From assembly GCA_021186555.1 (NCBI GenBank), contig JAJKFL010000006.1:3879215-3943214 (forward strand): a stretch of DNA of 64,000 nt. Reading direction: 5' to 3'. The stretch's first letter is position 1, and each line of letters opens with the position of its first letter. The notes under the pieces were generated by a model, which was not told the DNA's origin, made no database searches, and saw only the letters and a program-made list of their open reading frames with translations. This document shows positions 34,036 to 45,309 of this stretch, one piece after another. Both the position numbers and the translations under genes were made by a program. This DNA is from Reticulitermes speratus (taxonomy: Eukaryota; Arthropoda; Insecta; Blattodea; Rhinotermitidae).

Positions 34036-34690
34036 TATGAACAACCCTTTCAATGCACAAGCTACATAACTCCACCTTTAAGTCTGAACACTTTGTACTG
34101 TTTCAAATAGCTGCACTGTACGATTTCACTGTTTACTACGCACATAGAAGACATCGACGCATTAATGGATCAGATAGCATGTGTAAGGTAAAGATCATGG
34201 TCCTGACCTTGGCCTGGAGAGACTGAGAAAAGCCACGCAAATATTTCACGATATCTAGTCTCAAGGCCGAAACTTGTCAAACAGATAAAGAAAAGCAGGA
34301 TTGTTACCCGTTCGGCCGGCAGAACAACTAAGGATGTTGCACACTTCTGGTTCACTGGCTGTCATCTTTATGTTTGTGGTTACGTGAAGGCGAGGTCGAC
34401 CTTATGACCTTCTAAGGCACGTGTGCTCTGGAAGGGCTGGAATAAGGAAACAACCGAATTATTCCTGGCTTCATGACAGAAGGGACCTTACTATAGGTCC
34501 AGGGATTACAGGACTTTCAATTAATAATGAACCAAAAATTACAATTTATGAAGTCAATTATGTAAACTAGTCCTTCACATATGCTCGTGTTACTGGCTCG
34601 TATTAACAGCACACCTACAAGAAAACACAACACAGGCTCACAAAAATTAATTTAAAAAAAAAAAGGAAATGATGTGTGAAAATTGAGTTA
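34036..34690. other. No gene recognised
   Basis: Non-repetitive-looking sequence with no domain in any frame. Confidence 0.45.
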
Positions 34691-34790
34691 TTCTGGTATA
34701 TGACGCCGTGTCGTTGGGTGAGTGGGTCACCGACGTTTTGAAGGATTTATTACTGTCCTCTTCAGGGTCAAGGCACGGTATTTGGTTTTT
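34691..34790. repeat. Half of a hairpin-type element
   Basis: tggtatatgacgccgtgtcg, then ccgacgttttgaaggattta and ctgtcctcttcagggtca, matching the left arms of the hairpin elements at 44220 and 52290. The right arm is not seen. Confidence 0.5.
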
Positions 34791-35625
34791 GAGAAGTCAA
34801 AAAACAGTTGGAAAACTTGAGTATTGCGAACCGCATTTCGTGTTCTCTAAGACGCAATTTTTGTTCCACAATGCAGGACAAAATCACAACATAAAGTTGG
34901 ATAATAAATCGTTTGAAAGTGTGGAACAGTTCAGATATTTGGGAACAACCGTAACGAATCGAAATTCCATTCAGGAAGAAATTAAGAGCAGATTGAAGTC
35001 ACGTAATGCTTGTTATCATTCGGTGCAGATCTTGTGTCTTACAGTTTGTTGTGCAAAGATACAAACATTAAGATATACAGAACTGTAATTGTGTTGTTGT
35101 TTTGTGTGGGTGTGAAACTTGGTCTGTCACACTGAGGGAGGAACAAAGGCTGAGGGTGTTCGAGAATAGGGTGCTGAGGAGGATATTTGGGCCTAAGAGG
35201 GACGGGGTAACAGGGGAGTGGAGAAGACTACATAACGAGGAACTTAATGATCTGTACTCATCACCAAATATTATTCGGGTGATCATATCAAGAAGAATGA
35301 GGTGGGCGGGGCATGTAGCATTTTTGGGGGAGGGGAGAGGTGCATACAGGATTTTGGTGGGGAGACCTGAGGGAAGGAGACCACTTGGAAGACCCAGACG
35401 TAGATGGGAGGATAATATTAAAATGGATCTTCAAGAAGTGGGATGGGGGGCATGGACTGGATTGATATGGCTCAGGATAGGGACAGGTGGCGGGCTGTTG
35501 TGAATGCGGTAATGATCCTTTGGGTTCCATAAAATGCGGGAAATTTCTTGACTAGCTGACGACCTGTTAGCTTCCTCAGAAGGACTGTGCTCCATGGAGT
35601 TAGTTAGTTAGTTAGTTAGCTAGCT
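34791..35625 (+). mobile_element. Non-LTR retrotransposon (LINE family B), 3' part, broken
   Basis: Two frames give the C-terminal part of a LINE reverse transcriptase: FESVEQFRYLGTTVTNRNSI and [18 protein letters not shown] in one (to 35088), then [34 protein letters not shown] and [20 protein letters not shown] in another (from 35102). The frame changes between about 35030 and 35100, so it is dead. The 3' untranslated end reads gggttccataaaatgcggga ... actgtgctccatgg and finishes in a GTTA microsatellite. It is a different family from LINE A. Confidence 0.88.
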
Positions 35626-36111
35626 TCAAATCCCTGAAATCGGTGTGCTTCTTGCTACCGATGGTGACGCAATGACGAAATACAGTATTTGCCCTATATT
35701 TTGCCTGCAGCCAGTTATTCTGCAGTACAAATTCTGACGTGACGTGCCGTGTGTTGGTATCTCCTAAAGAGAGACGTGAGGGCCGAGAGAGCCACATTCC
35801 GCAGAGACTGTAGGGGAGGCCACAGGGGGTCTGTCCGGTACATGGGCCCCCCTGTGATGTCCAGGTGAGGCCCCCACGCTGTGGGTGGCACCAAAATGTT
35901 CCAATGAAACGCGTAAGGGCGAGAAATTGTGTCCGCTTCATTTTGCACCCCGTACGAAGTGTTTGAGACGCCGACGCTGGTACTCGCGTCCTTCATGTAA
36001 GATGAGACTGTGGGAGGGACTTCAAACATTCACATCGCCGATATGCTGAGGCCCAAGACAGCGTGGCGGTGTTCGTCACCGAGAGTTATTCGAATGTTAG
36101 CAGCATGAACG
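35626..36111. other. GC-rich stretch with overlapping minus-strand frames, unassigned
   Basis: Two minus-strand frames overlap in different phases, 35612-35941 (109 codons) and 35715-36029 (104 codons). The sequence is clearly richer in GC than its surroundings. I recognise no domain. It may be a fragment of a dispersed repeat or a decayed gene. Confidence 0.4.
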
Positions 36112-39100
36112 ATCAGGTGGCATTAGTATTGTGTTGGTACACCCGCATTACCAGATACAGAAGGTGGCATTAGTATTGTGTTGGTACACCCGCATTACCA
36201 GATACAGAAGGTGGCATTAGTATTGTGTTGGTACACCCGCATTACCAGATACAGAACGTGGCATTAGTATTGTGTTGGTACACCCGCATTACCAGATACA
36301 GAAGGTGGCATTAGTATTGTGTTGGTACACCCGCATTACCAGATACAGAAGGTGGCATTAGTATTGTGTTGGTACACCCGCATTACCAGATACAGAAGGT
36401 GGCATTAGTATTGTGTTGGTACAACCGTATTACCAGATACAGAACGTGGCATTAGTATTGTGTTGGTACACACCCGCATTACCAGATACAGGAGGTGGCA
36501 TTAGTATTGTGTTGGTACACCCGCATTACCAGATACAGAAGGTGGCATTAGTATTGTGTTGGTACACCCGCATTACCAGATACAGAAGGTGGCATTAGTA
36601 TTGTGTTGGTACACCCGCATTACCAGATACAGAAGGTGGCATTAGTATTGTGTTGGTACAACCGTATTACCAGATACAGAAGGTGGCATTAGTATTGTGT
36701 TGGTACACCCGCATTACCAGATACAGAAGGTGGCATTAGTATTGTGTTGGTACAACCGTATTACCAGATACAGAACGTGGCATTAGTATTGTGTTGGTAC
36801 ACCCGCATTACCAGATACAGAACGTGGCATTAGTATTGTGTTGGTACACACGCATTACCAGATACAGAACGTGGCATTAGTATTGTGTTGGTACACCCGC
36901 ATTACCAGATACAGAAGGTGGCATTAGTATTGTGTTGGTACACCCGCATTACCAGATACAGAAGGTGGCATTAGTATTGTGTTGGTACAACCGTATTACC
37001 AGATACAGGAGGTGGCATTAGTATTGTGTTGGTACACCCGCATTACCAGATACAGAACGTGGCATTAGTATTGTGTTGGTACACCCGCATTACCAGATAC
37101 AGAAGGTGGCATTAGTATTGTGTTGGTACACCCGCATTACCAGATACAGAACGTGGCATTAGTATTGTGTTGGTACACCCGCATTACCAGATACAGAAGG
37201 TGGCATTAGTATTGTGTTGGTACACCCGCATTACCAGATACAGAACGTGGCATTAGTATTGTGTTGGTACAACCGTATTACCAGATACAGAAGGTGGCAT
37301 TAGTATTGTGTTGGTACACCCGCATTACCAGATACAGAAGGTGGCATTAGTATTGTGTTGGTACACCCGCATTACCAGATACAAAAGGTGGCATTAGTAT
37401 TGTGTTGGTACACCCGCCATTACCAGATACAGAAGGTGGCATTAGTATTGTGTTGGTACACCCGCATTACCAGATACAGAAGGTGGCATTAGTATTGTGT
37501 TGGTACACCCGCATTACCAGATACAGAAGGTGGCATTAGTATTGTGTTGGTACAACCCGCATTACCAGATACAGAATGTGGCATTAGTATTGTGTTGGTA
37601 CACCCGCATTACCAGATACTGAATGTGGCATTAGTATTGTGTTGGTACACCCGTATTACCAGATACAGAAGGTGGCATTAGTATTGTGTTGGTACACCCG
37701 TATTACCAGATACAGAAGGTGGCATTAGTATTGTGTTGGTACACCCGCATTACCAGATACAGAAGGTGGCAATAGTATTGTGTTGGTACACACGCATTAC
37801 CAGATACAGAAGGTGGCATTAGTATTGTGTTGGTACACCCGCATTACCAGATACAGAAGGTGGCATTAGTATTGTGTTGGTACACCCGCATTACCAGATA
37901 CAGAACGTGGCATTAGTATTGTGTTGGTACAACCGCATTACCAGATACAGAAGGTGGCATTAGTATTGTGTTGGTACACCCGCATTACCAGATACAGAAG
38001 GTGGCATTAGTATTGTGTTGGTACACCCGCATTACCAGATACAGGAGGTGGCATTAGTATTGTGTTGGTACACCCGCATTACCAGATACAGAAGGTGGCA
38101 TTAGTATTGTGTTGGTACACCCGCATTACCAGATACAGAAGGTGGCATTAGTATTGTGTTGGTACACCCGCATTACCAGATACAGAAGGTGGCATTAGTA
38201 TTGCGTTGGTACACCCGCATTACCAGATACAGAAGGTGGCATTAGTATTGTGTTGGTACACCCGCATTACCAGATACAGAAAGTGGCATTAGTATTGTGT
38301 TGGTACACCCGCATTACCAGATACAGAACGTGGCATTAGTATTGTGTTGGTACAACCGTATTACCAGATACAGAAGGTAGCATTAGTATTGTGTTGGTAC
38401 ACCCGCATTGCCAGATACAGGAGGTGGCATTAGTATTGTGTTGGTACACCCGCATTACCAAATACAGAACGTGGCATTAGTATTGTGTTGGTACACCCGC
38501 ATTACCAGATACAGAACGTGGCATTAGTATTGTGTTGGTACACCCGCATTACCAGATACAGAAGGTGGCATTAGTATTGTGTTGGTACACCCGCATTACC
38601 AGATACAGGAGGTGGCATTAGTATTGTGTTGGTACACCCGCATTACCAGATACAGAAGGTGGCATTAATATTGTGTTGGTACACCCGCATTACCAGATAC
38701 AGGAGGTGGCATTAGTATTGTGTTGGTACACCCGCATTACCAGATACAGAAGGTGGCATTAGTATTGTGTTGGTACACCCGCATTACCAGATACAGAAGG
38801 TGGCATTAGTATTGTGTTGGTACACCCGCATTACCAGATACAGAACGTGGCATTAGTATTGTGTTGGTACACCCGCATTACCAGATACAGAAGGTGGCAT
38901 TAGTATTGTGTTGGTACACCCGCATTACCAGATACAGAACGTGGCATTAGTATTGTGTTGGTACACCCGCATTACCAGATACAGAAGGTGGCATTAATAT
39001 TGTGTTGGTACACCCGCATTACCAGATACAGGAGGTGGCATTAGTATTGTGTTGGTACACCCGCATTACCAGATACAGGAGGTGGCATTAGTATTGTGTT

Positions 39101-39125
39101 GGTACAACCGTATTACCAGATACAC
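36112..39125. repeat. 47-bp tandem array, about 64 units
   Basis: Unit gtggcattagtattgtgttg plus gtacacccgcattaccagatacagaag. The most common variants are agaaGgtgg/agaaCgtgg, acAggagg and caaCcgTatt for cacCcgCatt. Identity is very high and length is constant except for a few 1-2-bp indels. At 3 kb it is the largest single array in the window. Units touch with no spacers, so this is not CRISPR-like. Confidence 0.97.
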
Positions 39126-39767
39126 AACAACGCAATAAATTTTCACTATTTAAAACACCAACAAAATGCACTTCACTTTCAATATTATTATGTATTAATC
39201 AACCCCTACATATGTTTCGGTCTCATATAAGACCATCTTCAGGGGGTTCATAAACTACGTTCATTTTACATCCAATGTTACGTCTGCCATTATTGTAGTC
39301 CAATATCTTTGTATATAAGTTACAATCATTTACAAAGTCAGAATTTAATGTATATATAAAAACAGTACAAAATTCTTAAAAATTATCAAAATTCGTGTTA
39401 ATATATTGCAGCAGTGTGTATTGTTATGTTATCTTACAGCTTTGGCTGTTTTTGTTCTTGGTTTTCTACATTTGATGGTAATTTAGTAATTATGTCCTGT
39501 AAAATTATGTTTAAGTTACACAACCACACTATTCTATTAATGAATTTTGTAAGATATCGCATTTGACTCGAATGACAATCCTGCTTTTTGTGTCGTCTGC
39601 GTCTCATGCTGCAGTGTGTACTGCCAGGCTATCTTTGTGGTTAGTATTTATATAGCTGTGTGGGGTTTGGCGCATGCGTATTAGGGGTGGCTGGTGGGGT
39701 GATAATTCTAAATTTTGTCCACACTCAGCAATTTACAACATCAAATTAAGTCATAGCTTCAGGAATG
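39126..39767. other. Dispersed element with bipartite motif; otherwise no gene
   Basis: tatgtttcggtctcatataa followed by gaccatcttcaggggg at 39211-39245, within a flank (aaaacaccaacaaaatgcac) like that near 2010. The rest is AT-rich. Confidence 0.5.
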
Positions 39768-40015
39768 TGCCGGGATAGCTCAGTCTGTACAACGACTAGC
39801 TTACAGGCTGGACGACCGAGGAACCGTGGTTTGATTTCGGGCAGCAGGAAAATATTTTTCCCTAAGCATCCAGTCTGGGAACCACAAGATTTTATAATCA
39901 ACGGAGCCCGGTCTCCGGAAATAAAGCGACGTGAGCATTAGGATAACCACTCTGCTACTTCTAGCGCCGAAGTCAAGAATGTTTGGAGCTATACCACCAC
40001 GCCTACACAGGCATT
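39768..40015 (+). mobile_element. tRNA-derived SINE, family A-like, diverged
   Basis: Head gccgggatagctcagtctgt, weak B-box gtggtttgatttcggg, then body parts (ccagtctgggaacc, ataaagcgacgtgagc, ctagcgccgaagtcaag) that follow family A in order but with much divergence. A related older copy lies at 59898-60030. Confidence 0.7.
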
Positions 40016-40060
40016 TATATTAGGGTACTTAATTAAGGATGGGGAAAAATTTAGACTTCG

Positions 40061-40400
40061 CCGTAACTAACTCCATGTAGCACAGTCCTTCTTGAGACGC
40101 TAATAGTTCCTCAGCTAGTCAAGAAATTCCCCGCACTTTATGGAACCCAAAATTTAATTCCTGTCTTCATAACAGCCCGCCAGCTGTCCCTATCGTAAGC
40201 CAGATCAATCCAATCCTCGCTCTTCCATCATATTTTTAAAGATCTATTTTAGTGTTACCCTCCCATCTACTCCTAAGTCTATTAAGTGGTTTCTTTCCTT
40301 CATATTTACAAACCAAACCCTCTACTCATTTCTATTCTCCCCCATGTTTGCTACATGCAACACCCATCTCATCACACATTTTACCACAGCCCTTGGAAAA
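40061..40400 (-). mobile_element. LINE family B 3' end, old copy
   Basis: Minus strand of ctaactccatgtagcacagt, gctagtcaagaaattccccg, ttatggaacccaaaattt, then caataacagcccgcc-type coding end. Same 3' end as at 34791-35625 with more changes. Further right it fades into pyrimidine-rich sequence of the same element. Confidence 0.75.
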
Positions 40401-40589
40401 TAGAGCGAAACATGAATAAATAATATTTCGAAACCACGGATCACATTATGAACGATTGGTCGCCCATAAATTCGACAATCTTCATATTATCCAGTAACTC
40501 ACAAGGCGAACGTATCGAAAATATTAGCAACACTAAAGTGTTGCTCACCGTTGTGTTAGTACTCAAGTTTGAGAAACTGGCTGACTCCA

Positions 40590-40655
40590 CACCATACAAG
40601 CTAATAGTCGTTCAGCTAGGCAAGAAATTCTGCGACTTTTCTGGGACCCGCATAT
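40590..40655 (-). mobile_element. Short LINE family B 3' fragment
   Basis: gctaatagtcgttcagctag, gcaagaaattctgcgac and tctgggacccgcat parallel the LINE B 3' end at 40090-40150. Old and short. Confidence 0.5.
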
Positions 40656-40889
40656 GAAATAAGCCTGTTTGAAACTAAAGCATTCGACTGCTGTTTGTAA
40701 AGACAAACTCTCGCCCTGAAGTCACGATCAGTTGGTCTTCCCTCAGCATCTGAACTGCGTGTCGGTACACCTGGCCTGAAGACGACTGCAGTAACACTAC
40801 AGGGGGCCCCGTGTTGAAACCGAGCAGTCTACTGTGATACAAGGGGTGGCCAGCATGTCCAGATTATCACCACCCTGTTCTCGAATATC
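40656..40889. other. No feature recognised
   Basis: Short non-repetitive-looking stretch; no domain in any frame. Confidence 0.4.
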
Positions 40890-41060
40890 ATAATCATATC
40901 ATTTCCTGTGCCAGGAAAATTAGTCTTGGATTTCTTGAACCTTGAAGATGTGACCAATACGTTGACCCGAAACGTCGGTAAAGAATTACCACTCTACACT
41001 AAGTAATATTCCAGAAGAGCGCAGATCTCATCAACATCGCGGCGCAAACCTGAAATAATG
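40890..41060. mobile_element. Hairpin MITE, right half only
   Basis: cttgaaccttgaagatgtga, acccgaaacgtcggtaaaga, agaagagcgcagatctcatc and aacatcgcggcgcaaacctg match the right half of the element at 27110-27350. Confidence 0.65.
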
Positions 41061-41164
41061 GTTAGCTTGTATTTATTTCAATTTTTAAATTTGTATATTG
41101 TGTTCCGTGGGGCAGATTTCATCTTGAGAATTTAGCTGTTGATCAGCTAGCAAACATATTCATC

Positions 41165-41713
41165 CATTCTGCAGTCTGTCTTACGACAGGTCTGTAGCCT
41201 CTTCATTCTGCAGTCTGTCTTACGACAGGTCCGTAGCCTCTTCATTCTGCAGTCTGTCTTACGACAGGTCCGTAGCCTCTTCATTCTGCAGTCTGTCTTA
41301 CGACAGGTCCGTAGCCTCTTCATTCTGCAGTCTGTCTTACGACAGGTCCGTAGCCTCTTCATTCTGCAGTCTGTCTTACGACAGGTCCGTAGCCTCTTCA
41401 TTCTGCAGTCTGTCTTACGACAGGTCCGTAGCCTCTTCATTCTGCAGTCTGTCTTACGACAGGTCCGTAGCCTCTTCATTCTGCAGTCTGTCTTACGACA
41501 GGTCCGTAGCCTCTTCATTCTGCAGTCTGTCTTACGACAGGTCCGTAGCCTCTTCATTCTGCAGTCTGTCTTACGACAGGTCCGTAGCCTCTTCATTCTG
41601 CAGTCTGTCTTACGACAGGTCCGTAGCCTCTTCATTCTGTAGTCTGTCTTACGACAGGTCCGTAGCCTCTTCATTCTGCAGTCTGTCTTACGACAGGTCC
41701 GTAGCCTCTTCCA
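41165..41713 (-). repeat. 39-bp tandem array grown from the LINE A 3' end, 14 units
   Basis: Unit on + strand cattctgcagtctgtcttac plus gacaggtccgtagcctctt. On the minus strand this is gaagaggctacggacctgtc..., exactly the last 39 bp of the LINE A coding end seen once at about 5950-5990. Units are nearly identical. It joins directly to the LINE body at 41714. Confidence 0.95.
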
Positions 41714-42020
41714 AAGCGAGTTCTCTACACGGTGCGATCTAGTGCTTCCTCTTTCTATTTCCAGTATCTTCTCTTTTCCTTAAGGTCATCCAGTAGCTGC
41801 TTACGTCTTCTCCCTCGTCTTCCCGTCATTTATATCCTTCCCTCTAACTTTCCTTCAATCACGTGTTTCAGAAGGCAGTTCCTACGCAAGATGTGACCAA
41901 TCCAGTTAGCCTTTCTTCTTTTTATTGTATGTACGATATTCCTCTCCTCCTTCACTCTGTGTAATACTTCTTCATTTCTCACACGATCGGTCCAACTGAT
42001 CTTCTCCATTCTTCTCCAGC
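41714..42020 (-). mobile_element. LINE family A, 5'-truncated
   Basis: Minus-strand match to 5640-5950 of the copy at 5435-6000 (from gctggagaagaatggagaag to ctttggaagaggc). It is cut at about 42020 and the reading frame is mostly kept. Together with the 39-bp array it forms one insertion of about 860 bp. Confidence 0.9.
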
Positions 42021-42690
42021 TAACACATTCCCCTCATTTCATGGAAACCTACGGTTCATTATCGTTTTCAGTGTTCTCTGTTCTGAGCTAGAAAAATCCA
42101 TTCAAGTGCCTCGCACAATATTTCTTTAAGACCCACAATGCCTTTCTCATCTTCTTATACATGAGAAAGAATATAATCTTAAACAGAATTTTGACACGTT
42201 CTCAAATTACTCAGCCAGCAGCGAACCGCGGTCCACTGTTTAAAAACCACAGCACTAATGCCTGTCACTATGCACTGCACATGACTTCACAGCATAGCTT
42301 GCAGCCAACTCTGCATGTTCAAGGCCTGTAAATTAACTGGTGCATATTAATACGTGTTGTGGGAGAACACGTATCGAGGTGACAGCTGACGGCGGTGGGG
42401 AGAACTAACGTTAATGAAGCTTTAAGTCTGAGAAATAGACGGCTGTTATCAGGACAGGGTTAAGGCAGAGCGCAGTGAGGTCTAACTGTGGACGTCGCTC
42501 TGTCGGGAAGCAGATAGCGGCGCGGTAACAAAGCTTACAGAGACCACAACATCACATTCTGCGTTGGTAACAGTTACCACGCGAGCATTCGTCTTCCCCT
42601 CGTTACAGCTCTCTGAGAACATTAACTGTAAGCTATTTGTTACGTCACGTCCGGAAGGTGTACTTCCCTCACGATCATCCGTAAAGTTGC
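42021..42690. other. Unique-looking sequence, no gene
   Basis: 42350-42660 is richer in GC and shows no repeat match elsewhere in the window, so it could hold regulatory sequence for the neighbouring Sox gene. This is only a guess. Confidence 0.35.
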
Positions 42691-42699
42691 GAAAAAAAA

Positions 42700-42865
42700 A
42701 AAAAACTTCTGCTAATTCGTCATGTCCGTCCGTCTGTCCGCAAAGTACAACTCGGCTCCCTTTATAGATATCTTTTTTTTCTCTTTTTAAATTTTATGCT
42801 GAGAATTTTTGCTAAATCAGTAGAGAAAATTCGAATTTGATTAAAATCGGACAAAAATGACAGAC
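42700..42865 (+). repeat. Dispersed repeat with catgtccgtccgtctgtccg core
   Basis: cgtcatgtccgtccgtctgt, then agtagagaaaattcgaattt and gattaaaatcggacaaaaat, ending ttttacatgaaggta. Same family as 11785; both copies end in tttacatgaag. Confidence 0.6.
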
Positions 42866-43160
42866 AGTTTTACATGAAGGTAAAGCAATCGCTGTACACA
42901 CCCTGAGGGTTCCAGGAGGTTAAGTGTGCCAGATTTCAAGCTGAAATTGCTAAGATTGTCAGACCTGCGCACCGGCCGCCTTTACCCCACAGGAAATATT
43001 CCTGGAACTCATTTCTGTTAGAGACTGAGTCAACCCCAGGGCCGTAGTGCGGCCGGAAGGATTAAGTCAATAAAAAATTCCAATGGATCCATCGGGAATC
43101 GAACCCGCGACCTTCCAGCTTTTAGCGCATTGTCTCAACAAACTGCGCCACCGCGTCTTC
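42866..43160 (-). mobile_element. tRNA-derived SINE, family C
   Basis: Minus strand: gcggtggcgcagtttgttga head, B-box gggttcgattcccgatgg, attttttattgacttaatcc, gaaatgagttccaggaatat, and end gcgattgctttacc. Complete but with several changes in the tRNA-like part. Confidence 0.82.
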
Positions 43161-43541
43161 ATATGAAGACCAACGTACATCAATGTCCACTTTGGTTACT
43201 ACCGTCACCACGGTTAGCATGGTTACCAGTGTTCCTAAACTTGCTTTGGTTACATTAATTACCATGGTTTCCATGTGTACCAAATTCACCACTTATTTCC
43301 CGGTTCCCGTGGCTACCTTAATTACCAACTTGACCATTGTTCCTAGGTTGCTGTGGTTATGCTCAGTTGGCATAACTGTTTCCCTCTACCGCCATATTCT
43401 ATTTTCTTATTAAATTCAGGGGGGATCTCAAAGTCTGAGAGGGTCAAATGGATGACTGCGAAATTTTGGGCGGGTCGCAGGACATTGTAAGCTATAAAGA
43501 GAGTGAACATTTGCATTAAAATTGACATAAACGAATAAGAA
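43161..43541. other. No gene recognised
   Basis: A 76-codon frame at 43183-43413 rich in Val/Thr comes from short imperfect gttacc/accatg repeats. Confidence 0.5.
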
Positions 43542-43783
43542 TACTTCACACGTGTACAGTATTTACAAAAACCAAAATTTTATACTTCACACATGTACAG
43601 TATTTACAAAAACCAAAATTTTATACTTCACACATTTACAGTATTTACAAAAACCAAAATTTTATACTTCACACATGTACAGTATTTACAAAAACCAAAA
43701 TTTTATACTTCACACATGTACAGTATTTACAAAAACCAAAATTTTATACTTCACACATGTATTTAAAAAACCAAAATTTTATA
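43542..43783. repeat. 41-bp tandem array, about six units
   Basis: Unit acttcacacatgtacagtat plus ttacaaaaaccaaaattttat. The last unit lacks the middle acagtatttac part. The 90-codon frame over it is an artefact. Confidence 0.94.
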
Positions 43784-44219
43784 ATAATTTCATTTACAAC
43801 TTACTGCATCTTTATCTGTGCTGATGTGTGCCACGTGTTACCATCCTCGCATAGCAAGCCCTTTTGACCTTTCAGGTCATTGAAGAAAAATGTTAAATCA
43901 GAAAATTCTTCGACATTTAGCCGGGCCACATGCTTTAATTGGAAGGTCAGTGAGAGGACCATATAAAATGAAATGGCGGCCCGAATGAGACCCACCGGTC
44001 AGGTGACTGAGACCACTGGATTTGTCAGATTTTTTCTCTAAATATTCTAACAAAACAACCGTTTAGCCTCCTGTTTTAATTACGTCATACAGAAAGAAAG
44101 AAGTTCCGAGTAGAACGCACTGGAGTAAAACACGAGTTGCAAATCAAACGACAGTTGTAATTGGACCTAAGAATTGTGGGAAAAGACAAAAACGTTTTGT
44201 GACAATAAAGGTTCCCACA
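43784..44219. other. No gene recognised
   Basis: No repeat family or domain identified. Confidence 0.5.
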
Positions 44220-44370
44220 GTGGCGACTATGAAGCCTGTCGTCTGATGGAATGTGACGCTGAGTAGAGAGGCATCAGTGTACCGGCGTTTTAGAAGGATC
44301 AGGAAATGATAGGTTCCTCCAAAACGTCGGTATATTTCTACCCCTCTACACATTGTCACATACCGTACGA
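44220..44370. mobile_element. Hairpin element, short form
   Basis: Left arm cgtctgatggaatgtgacgc, accggcgttttagaaggatc, loop, then ggttcctccaaaacgtcggt, ctctacacattgtcacatac. Arms of about 60 bp with mismatches. Same sub-family as 52290-52465. Confidence 0.7.
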
Positions 44371-44405
44371 CAGCTACCTTAAGCACGACTTTATGTTTAC
44401 AGTCA

Positions 44406-45170
44406 CTAACACTTTAACGGCTAAGTTAACCTGACTTATATTTAAAGACCCAGTCCGTACCGCGCAGTAAACACGCTCCGTCTCAGTTATACAAACCAAT
44501 CAGTTAATGTTGTACAGTGAAATAATCGCTGTTTGTTCTGAGATCCACACAAAACACATAAATACAGTCCGTACCGCGCAGTAAACACACTCCGTCTCAG
44601 TTATACAAACCAGTCAGTTAATGCTGTACAGTGAAATAATCGCTGTTTGTTCTGAGATCCACACAAAACACATAAATACAGTCCGTACCGCGCAGTAAAC
44701 ACACTCCGTCTCAGTTATACAAACCGGTCAGTTAATGCTGTACAGTGAAATAATCGCTGTTTCTTCTGAGATCCACACAAAACACATAAATACAGTCCGT
44801 ACCGCGCAGTAAACACACTCCGTCTCAGTTATACAAACCAGTCAGTGAAATAATCGCTGTTTGTTCTGAGATCCACACAAAACACATAAATACACTGTGT
44901 GGGCAGAACGTAGAATTGTTGAATGTTAAACCTGGTGGTACATATAGTGACCACTGGGCTTTAGAGGGGATAGTTAAAGACCCAGTCCGTACCGCGCAGT
45001 AAACACACTCCGTCTCAGTTATACAAACCAGTCAGTTAATGCTGTACAGTGAAATAATCTCTGTTTGTTCTGAGATCCACACAAAACACATAAATACACT
45101 GTGTGGGCAGAACGTAGAATTTGTGAATGTTAAACCTGGTGGTACATATAGTAACCACTGGGCCTTAGTG
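44406..45170 (-). mobile_element. Two joined piggyBac-like MITEs with 114-bp monomers (4 + 1)
   Basis: Minus orientation. The left (3') end reads ctaa-cactttaacgg..., then tttaaagacccagtccgtac. Four monomers follow (one with a deletion), then the leader in reverse ending ccactgggctttagaggg. After gatag a second tail (ttaaagacccagtcc) opens a one-monomer copy whose leader ends ccactgggccttagtggg at about 45170. So two elements sit head to tail. Confidence 0.85.
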
Positions 45171-45273
45171 GGTTCACGAATCCCTCAGTAACTCAATACG
45201 TGTCGTCAAGTCGCCGGACAGTTTATGCACTGTAAAACTTTTCGAATAAATCTGTCAACGTCTAAGTAAAGAC
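45171..45273. repeat. Duplicated flank, copy 1
   Basis: About 105 bp (gttcacgaatccctcagtaa ... gtctaagtaaagacaa) that recurs at 47788-47893 with about two differences. It is single-copy sequence beside the 114-bp element, so it marks a duplicated segment. Confidence 0.92.
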
Positions 45274-45309
45274 AAGCCCAGAGCATTGTGTGCCTTGCAA
45301 ACAACTTAG

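Noticed and set aside
33483-34110. Tyr/Ile-rich frames of 185 and 102 codons
   Set aside because: Low-complexity TTTA minisatellite, no start context or conserved pattern.
36112-39125. CRISPR-like array
   Set aside because: Units are contiguous 47-bp tandem copies with no unique spacers, and the genome is animal.
41147-41674. 175-codon minus-strand frame of MKRLRTCRKTDCR repeats, and its counterpart at 58185-58724
   Set aside because: Out-of-frame reading of the 39-bp LINE-end array; the LINE itself uses another frame.
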